A stretch of 64,000 nucleotides of DNA. It comes from Anthonomus grandis grandis. Its lineage: Eukaryota; Arthropoda; Insecta; Coleoptera; Curculionidae. Below are positions 12,288-24,100 of this stretch, one piece after another. The stretch lies in the NCBI RefSeq assembly GCF_022605725.1, contig NC_065555.1:14460938-14524937 (forward strand), read 5' to 3'. Below the pieces are notes generated by a model. The model saw only the letters and a list, made by a program, of their open reading frames with translations. It made no database searches and was not told where the DNA came from. Every line of letters begins with the position of its first letter. Within the stretch, counting starts at the first letter, position 1. The translations under genes were made by a program, and so were the position numbers.

Positions 12288-12415
12288 GCAACATCGTACA
12301 GTCGATAGTTTCTCCAAACAATCAATCCAACACTTTTTTCTTTGATGTATAGTTTTCGAGTTATTTTAAAATAAAATTTCTTTGGATTTTTGATAATTTT
12401 ATGGGGGTGTCAAAA
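12288..12415 (+). repeat. 128-bp direct repeat, copy 1
   Basis: Starts GCAACATCGTACAGTCGATA and ends GGGGGTGTCAAAA. Copy 2 at 13182-13309 has the same length, and I count only two or three differences. Confidence 0.9.
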
Positions 12416-13181
12416 ATTATTTGCATAGTCGATATATATATCAATGTAGGCGTCTTTTTGAGAGCTATAACTTTGCTTTTTAAACAAAACTCGTGGGATT
12501 TTTTCTAAGAAAGTTATTAATTTAAAACCAATTTTTAAATTAATAACCTCTTCACCCTCTTTTTGCACCCTCTAAATCAACTCAGATGAATGATATTTCT
12601 AATGACAGCACGACTGTATTAATATATTTGATCGTATCAAAATTATTCTAACAGACGTAGTACATTTAAAAACACTTAAGACTATACAGAACAGAAGCAA
12701 CAGTATTTAAAAAGGGATGCATGTTAGTGTTCTATTAATTAATTTTAATTAATTATTGCCCAATTTGTCTTTAAATATTTACGAATAAATATGGCTACTC
12801 CATCGTTTTTATTAAATTTTGAACCGTTATAAAAAGTATCAAAATCAGGAATTGTAAATCTTTTATTTTAAATATCTCAGACAGGACTAGAATGCCAAGA
12901 TTTTTTAAGTGTAGTTCATGGAGGTGAATTTAAAGTTTATCATTACTTTTTTGTAAAATTCTGTTTATAAAGTGAAAAATATTAAGCTTTTTCCTAATAG
13001 ATTACTTAATTCACTATAATTATCAAATATTTCTGTTTTGAAACTATTGCTCCACATCACCTTATAACTAAATTCTAGACAGTTAGATATGGTTGACCTT
13101 AACATATTTTTAGATATGAAGGGTTAGGGAAAAAAGCAGGTAAGTCAATTTTAGTAAGTAAAAAAGTAAGTAAAAAAGCAA
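12416..13181. other. segment between the two 128-bp repeats
   Basis: About 0.77 kb with no clear gene. A minus-strand reading near 13080-12980 weakly resembles a LINE C-terminus, but not well enough to call. Confidence 0.35.
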
Positions 13182-13309
13182 GCAACATCGTACAGTCGAT
13201 AGTTTCTCCAAACAATCAATCCAACACTTTTTTCTTTGATGTATAGTTTTCGAGTTATTTTAAAATAAAATTTCTTTGGAATTTTGATAATTTTTTGGGG
13301 GTGTCAAAA
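13182..13309 (+). repeat. 128-bp direct repeat, copy 2
   Basis: Near-identical to 12288-12415. It ends exactly where GC-rich sequence (CGCCGCCGCCGCC) begins, upstream of the transposase-like gene. That makes it part of the gene's 5' flank or the element's end. Confidence 0.9.
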
Positions 13310-13522
13310 GAGGAAAAAACGCCGCCGCCGCCATTGCCACCTGGCACGGTTCCTGCTACCGCATTATTAGTATGTCAACAGCGTTTAAAGCCGTTAGATT
13401 GTTTTTCGTTTACTATTGTTTCGTTAGTTTTGTATCATCTGTTTAGCTTTGTGTTTGTGACTATATCGGATGAAAATGATAAACTTTATAGTGAGCCAAA
13501 AAAAAGGAAGAAAACTGGTCGG

Positions 13523-15296
13523 ATGTCTGATGTAAATAAAAAATTAAGACTTGCGACACATGAAGCTGGTCCCCCTTACCATTGCAAACGATTTAAGTGT
13601 TATGATTCAATCTCTGAACATAACAGAAAAGAGATATTACGCTACTTTAACCAGTTACAATCCCATGATGAACAAAATATGTACCTGGCTGGGCTAGTTA
13701 CTGTAGGACACGTGGCACAGAGACGACCTCGAAAGGAAGAAGAGGAGGCGAAGTTGCGTGATGCTAGTTTTTCGTATAGAGTTCGAGTCACCGACAAGGC
13801 GGGAAATAAGGTTGATATTACTGTATGTGCAAAGGCATTTTGCTCATTACAAGGCATTAGCAAAAATAAGATTTGCTATGTGCAGAAAAGTTTAAAATCA
13901 ATGGGTTGTGTACCTAAGGATAGAAGGGGTAAGCATCCTAAAGAACACAGACAGCTAAATAGGGTCACTGCAGCTCTGGTTGAGAACCATATCAAAAGTC
14001 GCCATATAGTCGAGTCATTATAGCCTTAAAGATTCAGGTAAAACTTATTTGCCAGAAAGTCTAAACATAAAGAAAATGTATAAACTATTCAAAGAATTAC
14101 ACTCTGCAGCAGTGGTATCTTACGATACTTACCAGATGATTTTCAACACGAAATTTAATATTTCTTTTGGGTATCCCCGCACGGACACTTGTGCATTTTG
14201 TGATAAATATACAGTAAAAGTTAAAGCTTTATCTGCGGAAACTGATAAACAACAAATTCAAGAGCCAACAACAAACAATATTCTTCATAAGAAGAGGGTG
14301 AAATGTTTCTACAACCATAAGAAGAAAGGCAAAATCCAGGAAAGAAAAAATAAAAAGGAAGAATCTATTTGCATAAATTTCGCTAAAAATGTCTGCCTGC
14401 CGCAGATAGCTACCAACGATGTATATTATAAACGTCAACTTTCTATCTACTCCTTCAATGTCCACGTTCTTGCAACTGGTGAGTCCATTTTTTACGTGTA
14501 CGATGAAAGTGTTGCCAAAAAAGGACCAAACGAAGTGGCCTCATTCCTTTTTCATTTTATTGTGAACTATTTGTATGACGAAGTTCGGGAATTGGAAATT
14601 TTCTGTGAGTCTGCAGGAGGGCAGAACGAAAACTACATGATATTTAGATTCATTCATTACTTAACGAACAATCGCATCCATGGCCTCACAGACATTAAAA
14701 TTACATTTCCTATACGTGGACACTCATACTTGGAGTGCGATAAAAATGTTGGTCTATGGAATATAAAAGCACCAATGGAAATACCAAAAGATTTCAAAGA
14801 AATTGTGAAATTATCACGATCGAAACCATCCCCTTTTACTGTGGTCAGTGTTACTAAAAGAATTGTATTGGATTGGAAGACAATGTTGTTATTAAAGTAT
14901 GCCGCTAAATGCCCTTTTAAAATGCAGCCTATCAAAGTCATACAAGCTTCTTCTAGCCATAGCCGTTTGTTACAATATCGCATGACGTACTTTGGAGAAA
15001 TGCTGACAGGCATTATTAGAACACCGCGGCATAGTCAATCATGGCCAAAGGGGTTCTCTGAGCTTCCCTCTCCAGCTTACAATGGTATGTTCTATTAAAT
15101 ATTATATTTTTTTCAAGCATCGCGTGGAAAAATATTACTTTTCAAACTAGCTAGATAAATAAATATTACTTAGTTTTAACAAAATCTTATTTTTTTAGGC
15201 CTCCTGCCAATTTTCAGAGCCAAATTCAACGATTTGCAAAGTTTAATGAAGTTTTGTAGCCCCTCTGCTGTCAAGTTTTTTCTCAATCATGACTAA
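13523..15296 (+). pseudogene. transposase-like gene, one intron, one frameshift
   Basis: Two long frames, up to 14023 and from about 14010, join across a one-base shift. The first ends ENHIKSRHIVESL-stop, while the other frame supplies SSHYSLKDSGKTYLPESLNI in register. The first in-frame ATG is at 13523; the frame is open upstream to 13295 with no ATG, so an upstream exon is possible. Later parts hold a putative zinc site (YPRTDTCAFCDK), YDESVAKKGPNEVASF, FCESAGGQNENYM and RGHSYLECDKNVG, in the order of a large uncharacterised repetitive protein family I remember from insects. There the third block reads FSDTCGGQNKN, so the D is E here. These acidic residues could be an RNase H-like DDE centre; that is inference. 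A GT-AG intron, 15085-15198, joins the frame to a final exon (15199-15296) that starts with GLLPIFRAKFNDLQSL and ends in TAA. Confidence 0.75.
15085..15198 (+). other. predicted GT-AG intron
   Basis: The donor is G|GTATGT after ...CTTACAATG and the acceptor is TTTTTTTAG|GC. Removing 114 bases restores a GGC codon and continues the reading frame for 31 more codons to a TAA. Without splicing the frame stops at once in AT-rich sequence. Confidence 0.7.
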
Positions 15297-17119
15297 TTTA
15301 ATGCAAGTTAAAATATAATTTATTACAATCACCTTACATTACTGTGGTTTTTTTTCAGGTCTGGATCAATCTGGATACAACCGACATTATGGAAACTCGC
15401 TTTTTACTTTTTTAGAACCTAATACGGTAGTTATTTTTATACACAGTCTTTTGATAAGCTCTCATACTGATTTTGTACCATTTTTAACATTAAATTGTGT
15501 TTTTCTCAGGTTCGTGAACAATTGACTTACCTGCTTTTTTTCGCCTGACCCTTCATATAAGCCTAATTAAGACTAAAATGTAAAAACGAAAAAACAAAAA
15601 AACTAAAGATGGGAAAATTTATGTTTAAAATTATAAATTGTAAATAGGACATCAGAACGTAACAAAAAAATAGTATACGATAGAGTTAATAAAATTTCGA
15701 TTAAAAATAATAAAATAGTAAGTAGGACCTGATACAAACAGAATAAATGTTTAATGAAAATTGACAAAAATAGATAATATAGAATAATATAGAATAGTTA
15801 TATAAAATAAAACATATAGATAATATAGAATAGTTGACAGAAATAGATACACTCATTTACTAAGAAAATTAATTTTTAATTATTATCGTCATTTTACTCT
15901 TTCTATCCTGTTTTAGTTATTCTATGCGTAGGGGTTTCAGCTAGATGATTTTGTAGGTATACTTTGGTGGCCTATTAACTCAATACTTAAAGCTTTAAAC
16001 CCAATACTACTGAAGATATTTTAGATAGTAAACAAATTATGCCCTTAAAAGAAAAACAAGACTTGAAAGTTTCCTATGACTTCTTTGTTAGTTAACCTAT
16101 ACTTCTGGTTATCATAACCAAATTAAATACTAAGTAATTATCTATAAGATTCTAATAAAATTACTTTTATTTTGTAACCAGTTAAGCAGATACCTTATAC
16201 TTATTGTCATCTCAGTTCTTTTCCTTGCACTTAATTAATGTTGAAAATACCCGACAACACTAATTCTATTAATTTCACTAGTTGACAATAGTAATGAGAG
16301 AATTAAAGGTTTTAAATAACATCCGGTAATTTATTATTTACAAGAAGTTTTAAAGGGTCATTAAAGCGGCGAGCGGCGGTGGCAGCTTTGTCGTTTAATT
16401 AAAACTAGGCGGGCTTTGTAAATTTTCGATTTCTCGAGCACCTAAAACCAATTTGACTCTCTAAAACAGCAATTTCTGAAAAGATACGCTCGTTCTGAGC
16501 TGATTAGAACATAAGCATGCCCGCTCGTTCTTGAGATCTAATTTCTCGGAAGCACTTCGAATTAAATTGAATTACGCCAAAAATAAGACTCTACAATTTA
16601 ACCGTTATTACCAAGTAAAAATTGTCAATAAATATAATCTAAACATTTTTAGTTGCTTTTTCATCAGTAAATAAAACTAAATAAACAGTTGCGCAAATTC
16701 AGCACTGACGCATGTTGTGTACTTCCAGAAAAGTATAAAAGTCTATATAACATTATTAACAATTATCCAATAAACACGACTTCAAACAAACCGTTTCCCT
16801 TCAATTTCGGTTATCTATAATCCTAAACCGAGACGATGCGATGGTAATAACCTGGCAGCTCAATAAAATTGTTATAGAAATACTGTCAAGTTATAGCATC
16901 CTAGAAAAAAAATGGTGAGGTATACCCTGATTCGTTAGTAAAAGCATTTCTAGTCATCAGCATATATTCGAAGTGAGAAGAATTTCTAATTAAACTGCAA
17001 TAAAAAAATATTTAAATAATAAGCTCACGCTGTTTGCTTGTTGAGGAATAATAAAATTATGAAACTTTAAGAGATGAATAACATCATAAAATACTGTTTA
17101 TCTCTTTTAATCTTTAATA
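15297..17119. other. gene-free stretch
   Basis: No gene recognised. A diverged copy of the 7.7-8.5 kb repeat lies at about 15990-16190 (GAAGATATTTTAGATAGTAA). A locally GC-richer patch at 16360-16560, with GGCGAGCGGCGGTGGCAGC, stands out from its surroundings. Its role is unknown. Confidence 0.4.
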
Positions 17120-17400
17120 CAGGGTCTCCCGAAATTACATCGAAATATTTTACCATCTGCATATTTGCCTAAAAATAAGACAAAAACTTCATATACAGAA
17201 ATCTTGAAAAGTGAATCACTTTCATGTTACAGGGTGTTTTATAATTCCTATTGAAGATGGTTTTCTGTTAATATTTTCAAATCGCCTGGTCGTTATTTTT
17301 TGAAATTTTTATCGTAACCTACTGTTATTGGTTTTATAATATTCTATGCTAAAATGTATACAGGGTCGAGTAAAATTAGTGGTCAGCAAAGATAAAAATG
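17120..17400 (+). repeat. left terminal inverted repeat
   Basis: The motif TACAGGGT occurs three times in this arm, at 17118, 17228 and 17359, spaced 110 and 131 bp. The inner end is GGTCAGCAAAGATAAAAATG. Repeated terminal and subterminal motifs of this kind are usual transposase binding sites. Confidence 0.9.
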
Positions 17401-17999
17401 TTATTAATTTTTTTTAAGTTATTTTTTAATTATGTGGATAGTAAAATTAAAAAGAACCTACATTTTTACATAAAAAGGTGCACTTGTCTTGTTCTGATAG
17501 GAGCGTCCGTTTTTGAAATAATCAGACGTAAATGTTTTGCAACCTACACTCATAAAGTGTTTTTGATCAATGGGTGGGCCGACATTTTTTTTTTGTAAAA
17601 TATCAACTCTTGGGGTCAAAAAAGTTGCGTTGTAGCAAAACATAGTTTTTAAGCACAAAAATAGTCCCAACAAATATTTTTCTTCACTGCCACAAAGACC
17701 CTTGGTTTTTTTAATATAAAAAGTCGTGATGGCAGTGAAAAAAAAATTGAAAATTATATTTTTTTAGAAGCAGATCTTCATATTTTTTTATTATATAATT
17801 TTTAGAGCATCAGGGTTATAACTTTTTTTTACCTGAAAAAAAAATTACATTATTAGCCATCATTATTACATATGATATTACTCCGAATAGTTAAGTAAAT
17901 ATTCCTTTGGCGGCAGTTTTACAGCAAGCGCAGCGCAACGCAGGTAATTCAGACAGACATTTTTATTTTAGTGCTTTGCCGACTGTCGAGTAGGAAGTA

Positions 18000-20273
18000 G
18001 TGGCTGCGAAAATAGCTAAAACAAGAAATTCGTCGCGGTGTCCAATTTTTGGTGATCCTAGTGAATTTAATGATTCGCAGTTACCAACATAGAAAGATGT
18101 TATCAAGTGTTTTTTGTGGGTTCATTTCGATATGGAAAAAAATGGTGTCAATAAGAATCGACTTGTTCCGGAAGCCTTGGAAATTGTGCCTTAGAAAGTT
18201 AAAAGCGTTAGGATCAAGGCTTCAATTCCAATCATAAGCCACCAAAGAATTATTTTCTTATTAAGAAAATATCAAGAAAAACGAAGAAAAATTCTTAAAC
18301 CATTTAGGAAAAGACAAAATGTTCCCAGTTACAAATCTCAACTGGAATCATTTTTAAGCAACAGTGAAACCGTGTTTGACATAGCGACTTGTAAATGTAA
18401 AGGTAAAGATGCTGAAACCATTCCATGTAATTGCCCAAAGAAATACAAGGTAAACTTTTATTCCTTATTAGTTTAACAAACTTTGTTTAAAAATTTATAA
18501 CCTATTTTTTAGATACCTCGACTGGAAAGAGCATTTCTTCTAGACGAGAGAACTTGCCGCAACATGAAGATTGGTTCCCTTAATTTAGTTGAGTCCCAGA
18601 AACTTTTGCAAAAGGAGAAAAAAGCTTTCACAGTGGCTACGTCACATACTTCAGAATCAACTAGTGTAATAGTCAATAAAAAAGTTTTATCGTCTTCTGG
18701 ATTACTGACAGATGTGTGTGATAAATCTGACAGTGAAGATTTTGACTCAGACTTTTCTAACTCCAATTTGTATGCAAGCTCTTCTAGTGTGACGTTGCCC
18801 GAGGTATTTAATTTCCCACCTAGCACATCAAATTTGCCCAGTACTTCAGAACGCAATTTCAAGGAAATACTGAGATTAGCTAAAACACTAGACCGGTATT
18901 CGGTTTCCGACCGAGCAGGAGCAGCAATTGCCTCAGCGGTGCTCCTAGATTTTGGTGTTAGAGGTCCACAAAGGAAAACAAATGTCATCAATAAGAACAA
19001 AATAAGAAGAGCAAGAGAAAAGAAAAGAACTGAAGTTCAGGACGATTCTATTCCATTATTTTTACGTGGTCTCTACTTTGATGGGCGGAAGACAAGACTT
19101 TAGTGTTTCAGGAAAATGCAAGGAAAACTGTGGTGGAAGAGCATATCACAATGATAGAAGAACCTGGTGATAAGTATCTGGGTCACATTTGTCCTAAGTC
19201 TGGCACTGCTGTGAATATAGTAAATAAAATCTTGGAGTTTTTACAAAAATGTAATTTGGACCTCAACAGATTAGAGGTCATTGGCTGTGATGGTACTGTC
19301 ACAAACACAGGGCGTAAGGGAGGCATTATAGTGTTAATGGAGAATAAAATTGGAAGGCCCCTGCAGTGGTTTGTCTGTCAGCTACACGCCAATGAGTTGC
19401 CCCTAAGACATCTATTTGAAAAACTGGATGGCAATACCAGTGGACCACGTGCGTTTTCCGGGCCTCTTGGAAAACAATTGCAAATCTGCCAAACGCTTCC
19501 TGTAACTTTATTTTTAAAAATAGAATCATCAGTTGATGATTTCCGGAGCGACGATTTTAGCACAGATCAAAAATATCTGTACAATATTTGTCAAGCAGTT
19601 AAAAGCGGTGTTTGTTCAGAACAACTGTCTAGGAGGCAGCCTGGGAAAATGGTTCATTCTCGCGAGCTTACCACTGCTTCCCGTATTCTTCGTTTATATG
19701 TAGCAACTCAACCCTTCAGAAAATTTACAAATACTAAGCCATTTTGTAATGAAAGTATATGCGCCCATGTGGTTTTGCATTAAGGCTCAACCGTCATGCA
19801 TTTATGGTGCAAGACATTTATTCAAAACCATAAGACTCTGCGACTATTTACAACCAGAATTAGGAGATTTAGTGTATAAAACCATTTGAAGAAATGGATA
19901 CTTTGGAAGCCCAGAAAATATAATTTTGTCTATGTTATTTGACGAACGTAAATACATAAGACAACTAGGATTCCAAAGAATTTTGAAGGGTAGGCAGTTA
20001 AATTTCAAAGATCAGCGACATTTTATAGTACCAGAATTTATTTTTGATGCTAAGGAGTATTTTGAAATTATCGACTGCCAAAAAGTTTTATGGACAGAGC
20101 CTCCTGTAACTATAAAACTATCAAAGGACCAACTAGAAGAAATTGTTCAGAATCCTAAAACCAGTCTTTTGGCATACGTAACAGCATACCCTTGTCATAC
20201 GCAAGCAGTTGAGAGGGGTGTCAAAATATCAAATCAGACAATAAGAAATATAATTTTTCTTTACAAATTTTAA
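18000..20273 (+). pseudogene. broken DDE-type transposase with CxxH motif
   Basis: Exon 1 (18000-18449) reads VAAKIAKTRNSSRCPIFGDP onward, with TAG stops at 18090 and 18192. The first codon is GTG where ATG is expected. A 63-bp intron (18450-18512, GTAAAC...TTTTAG) leads in phase to IPRLERAFLLDERTCRNMKI. A one-base deletion near 19089 shifts frame in front of VVEEHITMIEEPGDKYLGH. Next come VIGCDGTVTNTG (first catalytic D, ~19285), FVCQLHANELPLRH (CxxH motif, ~19378) and FSTDQKYL. A further shift lies at 19741-19745 and a TGA at 19887. ML-FDERKYIRQLGF follows, then CHTQAVERGVK (~20190-20222, probable catalytic E in the ER). This D...CxxH...ER order fits DDE transposases of the hAT/CMC/P-like type. 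The full protein is closest, from memory, to an uncharacterised repetitive family in insects and Hydra. Confidence 0.85.
18450..18512 (+). other. predicted 63-bp GT-AG intron
   Basis: Donor TACAAG|GTAAAC and acceptor TATTTTTTAG|ATACC. Splicing joins phase-0 codons of the two exons, so the protein runs ...CNCPKKYK-IPRLERAF. Unspliced reading reaches a stop within the intron. Confidence 0.7.
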
Positions 20274-20851
20274 TTGTTTTATCGCTCTGTGGCAGTGAGC
20301 AAAAAAAATTAAATTATTTATCAACCAAAATCGTATGAAGTTAGTTACCTTATCAAATTCTGTTTTTGGCTAAGGAGACCGTAATTAATAAAGAAAAACA
20401 AATTTAGCATGTTATATTAAATAATTAAATTTTTTTGTAAAAATTACATTCTATATGGCTCTGTGGCAGTGGAAAAAAAAATGAATCATGAAGAAAAACA
20501 CTATAAAGTAAGTCATCGTATGATACATCTTTTCCGGGGTCAGGAGATCTAATTTAAAAAACAAAAAAAAATCACATTACTCAACGGCCCACCCTATCAG
20601 ACAGATGTTTAATAAAATTGAAAGGTATGTTGCAAATCATCAGGTATAAACCAGACATAAGACAATTACAAATACTTAATTTTAAGAGTAAAAACTGCTT
20701 TGTTTGTTTAAAATTTAATTTCAAAATTCTAAATAATGTGTAAATAATTGAAAAAAAAACCAATTTACTTATTAGCTAAGAAAAAAAAACTGAAAATACC
20801 AAACAAAATAAACAAACAACAAATTTATTCAAACCAGAAAATAGGTTATGA

Positions 20852-21139
20852 CATTTTTATCTTTGCTGACCACTAATTTTAAACGACCCTGTACATTTTA
20901 GCATAAAATATTCAAAATCACTTCGTGACAATAACAGTAGTATACAATAAAAATTTCCAAAAATAACGACTAGGCATTTTGAAAATATTAACAGAAAACC
21001 ATCTTCAATAGGAATTATAAAACACCCTGTAACATGAAAACGATTCACTTTTTAAGATTCCTCTATATGAAGTTTTTGTCTTATTTTTAGACAAAGATGC
21101 GGCTAGTAAAATATTACGATGTAATTTCGGGACACCCTG
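20852..21139 (-). repeat. right terminal inverted repeat
   Basis: Reverse complement of 17120-17400. The ACCCTGTA motif recurs at 20886, 21024 and 21134, mirroring the three motifs of the left arm. A few small gaps and substitutions separate the two arms, so the insertion is not recent. Confidence 0.9.
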
Positions 21140-21179
21140 TATACATTTTCTTATATAGAGAGAAAACACTAAAGAAGGC

Positions 21180-24100
21180 AGAAGTAGTATTGCGTTAAGT
21201 GAGACTAACCAGTGGACCAGTCTCGGTGCCTCTCTTTCCCTCATATACTGAGTTTGTCCAAACTTCGTTGTTCTGATCTGATTTTGGACTTCTGGTTCTT
21301 ATTGGAATTTCTTGGAACTGTGCGATGATTTTAAAATTTGATGCAAACGACTGACGCCTTCATACATGCTTTTTCAAAATTTCTTAATGCTCTATATGTA
21401 GATCAGTCATTTATGCTCTCTTAATAATACAAATACAAATACAAATCGTTTATTTGTCAAAAGAAAAAAAAAAGAATACATTTTATGAAAAAAAAGCATG
21501 ACAAAAGGGACAGTTTATAGATTATAAAAAAAAACCACTTCACCTGCTCCTTATATTAAGGAAAATATATGTGAACTATCCTAATAATAGGAAGGATCAT
21601 TATCATCTGCTTCTTTTCCTCCAGTCATCCAGCTCCGGAACTTATAATATAAATACCATCATCAAACGTTGTTCATCTATCTTTAAATTAAAATTTCTTA
21701 TATATAAATAGATTATTGAAAAACGCAAGAGTAACTTGGCATTGTAAAACTAACCAGTTTTCTAGTCTCGGTACCTCTCGGTCTTCATATACTAAGTTTG
21801 TCTAGCCTAAAGGTGAGAAATACCTTTTAACATAATTTTGAATCAAGTTTAAATTATCCGGGTACAGCTCAAATATAACAGTTGTCTTAAGCTGATATTG
21901 AAACTGACTTCTGAATGTTCTTGGAACTGTATGACGATTGCTGAAATTGCTACAGATGACTGTTGCCTTCATACATTCATGTGTAAAATTTCTTGTCATT
22001 TCATCTGTTTCTTTTCGTCAAGTCATTCAGGTCTAGAGCTTTCTTTTTAAAACCATTATATAACTTTGTTTATTTATCTCAGTGCCTCTATCTTTTTCTC
22101 TCTTAAATGGTGAGTTTGTTCAGCCTCAGACTTTGCATTCAAAATGGGTTTGAATTGAGTTTAATTATCTGGATATAGGGAAAGCACACTCATTGTTCTG
22201 ATCTGATATTGGAGCTAATTTTTGGATTTTTATGGAACTGTGTGATTGATGCAGATCGCTGATGCCTTCATATGTTAATGTGTAAAATTTCCGCCCCTCC
22301 CTCTTATTTGTAGACCAGTAATCTACGCTCTCTTAATAGAAGGAACGATCACTATCATCTGCTTCTATTTCTCAGATGACTATCTCTGAAGCTTTCATGC
22401 TAATTTCTTCTATTCCAAAAATGTTTTAAATAAAAATTTTTAACCCTAATAAGCACTATAGTTTAAAAAATAATTCAGGTCATTATCTACAGCCGTTTTC
22501 TGGAAAATCTAAAGAAACCGCAATAGACATCGGCTATTTTCCTACAGGAAAATATTCGTTTTATGAGGTGAAACTGAATTGGAAAAAATTAAGTTGTTTC
22601 AGATTCTACACATAAAATGAAAAATGACATTGAATGGCTGGAATACCTGAAAAAGGAGATATGAATAATGACTCTATAACCATGGAATATTGGAAAAAAT
22701 GACCCAAAAGTCTGGAAGAAAATGACAAATTATGGTAGAAATATGCTTAAAAAAATGACCTCAATTGCCTGGAAGATTAAAATAACTTGTTTATTAAACC
22801 GAGAAAAAAACGGCAATATTCCGAAAAGAAATTGTACGTGTCTCTTGTACAGTTTGAGAACAAAAACTAAAAAATGTTAACCATTTGGAGCAGTTATAGG
22901 AAACTAATGGATTCTAAGGCAGCAAACCTAAATTTTTAGTTTTGTCCACAAGGAGTCTACAAGTTCAACTAAATTAAGTGAAAGCTAGTTAGTTGACCAG
23001 CTGCAGTGTATTCTTCTAAATCATATTATAATAAGCCTGTTCAGTTAACGCTGAGAAGTGAAGGATTTTTATCATTCAAGGTAATCTTAATCAGAGGTTG
23101 AAGGAGACTAATGGATTCTAAGGTTAGCTCACCTAAATTTTTAGTTTTATATGCAAAAGATATATTCATTATTAAGTAATTCTAGCATATGATTTCGAAT
23201 TACTTTCTAGACACTCTTTATCAGAAGCTCAATGTACTCAGTACAAGGTTGAGAAGGAATTCATAACGCAATAGGGGAAAAAGAGAAAACCACCAGTTCA
23301 GAAATATTGAAAAAAGCTCTTTAGATTATTGGAAATACAAGCAAGAACACTCGGTGGAACTAATGAAACAAACCATGCAACTTACTGGTCATTTCTATGG
23401 AGGCGGAGCAAACATTACAATTATAATAAAAAGTGGTTGAAAAAAAAAAGATGAGAATACAGACGCCAGAGAAATGAAGAAACCAGGAGTAACTGAGAAA
23501 CTAGTCTCTGAAATTAGCAGAAGAACTCTAAGCTGAAAAGTCCTGGTACTTAGCAGCACTTTTAAAAAACTAACAGTGTTTATAAAGGATTTTCTGAAAA
23601 ACTGCAGAGGAGGCTCTTCGTTTATAAATATCTTGGCTTTAGCGAGAGTATACTCAATTCTCCGATTTGATATTATAGCTGACTTCTAGAACTTCTTGCA
23701 AGTGTGTGAGGGCTGCATAAGTTAGGGCAGATAAATGGTGTGTAAAAGAAAAAAAAGTCTTAACCTTTTTATCTTTTACCTAGAGGAAAATAGTCTAGAG
23801 AGAGTGTTGTCCAGTCAAAATGCATCATTTTTAGACTTACGGAAAATGTTTCTAGTTTAGGGCTGATTACTAGAGGATTTTAGTCATTCAGAGTCTTGGT
23901 GAGAGGTTAAAGGAGGCCATTGAGTTCTAAGGTCAGCTTAACTAAACTCTTAGTTTTATATGCGAAAGAGATGTTGTTGTGTTATCCTCTATCTGATCTC
24001 TGCAGCTGTCCTGGTTATTCTCGAAGGTGTGTAGAGGTGTATAAATCCGTAGATAAAGGTGCAACCACAAGTTCAACTGGGTTCAGTGAGCCTAATCAAT

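Larger units (their letters stand above)
17120..21139. mobile_element. complete 4.0-kb DNA transposon with long TIRs
   Basis: The ends are TACAGGGTCTCCCGAAATTA at 17118 and the matching TAATTTCGGGACACCCTGTA at 21141. They begin inverted repeats of ~281 bp (17120-17400) and ~288 bp (20852-21139), with roughly 85-90% identity by eye. The single recognisable gene, a broken transposase, sits between them on the plus strand. A TA on each side may be the target duplication, but the flanks are too AT-rich to be sure. Both ends show the CAGGGT...ACCCTG pattern. The superfamily is not assigned here. Confidence 0.9.

Noticed and set aside
12900..13110. Minus-strand LINE C-terminus
   Set aside because: Only a vague resemblance over a few dozen codons, with stops and no recognisable RT motif.
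13295..13522. N-terminal extension of the transposase-like gene with a proline run
   Set aside because: It begins with TTG inside the 128-bp repeat and has no ATG. It is more likely 5' flank or an intron than coding.
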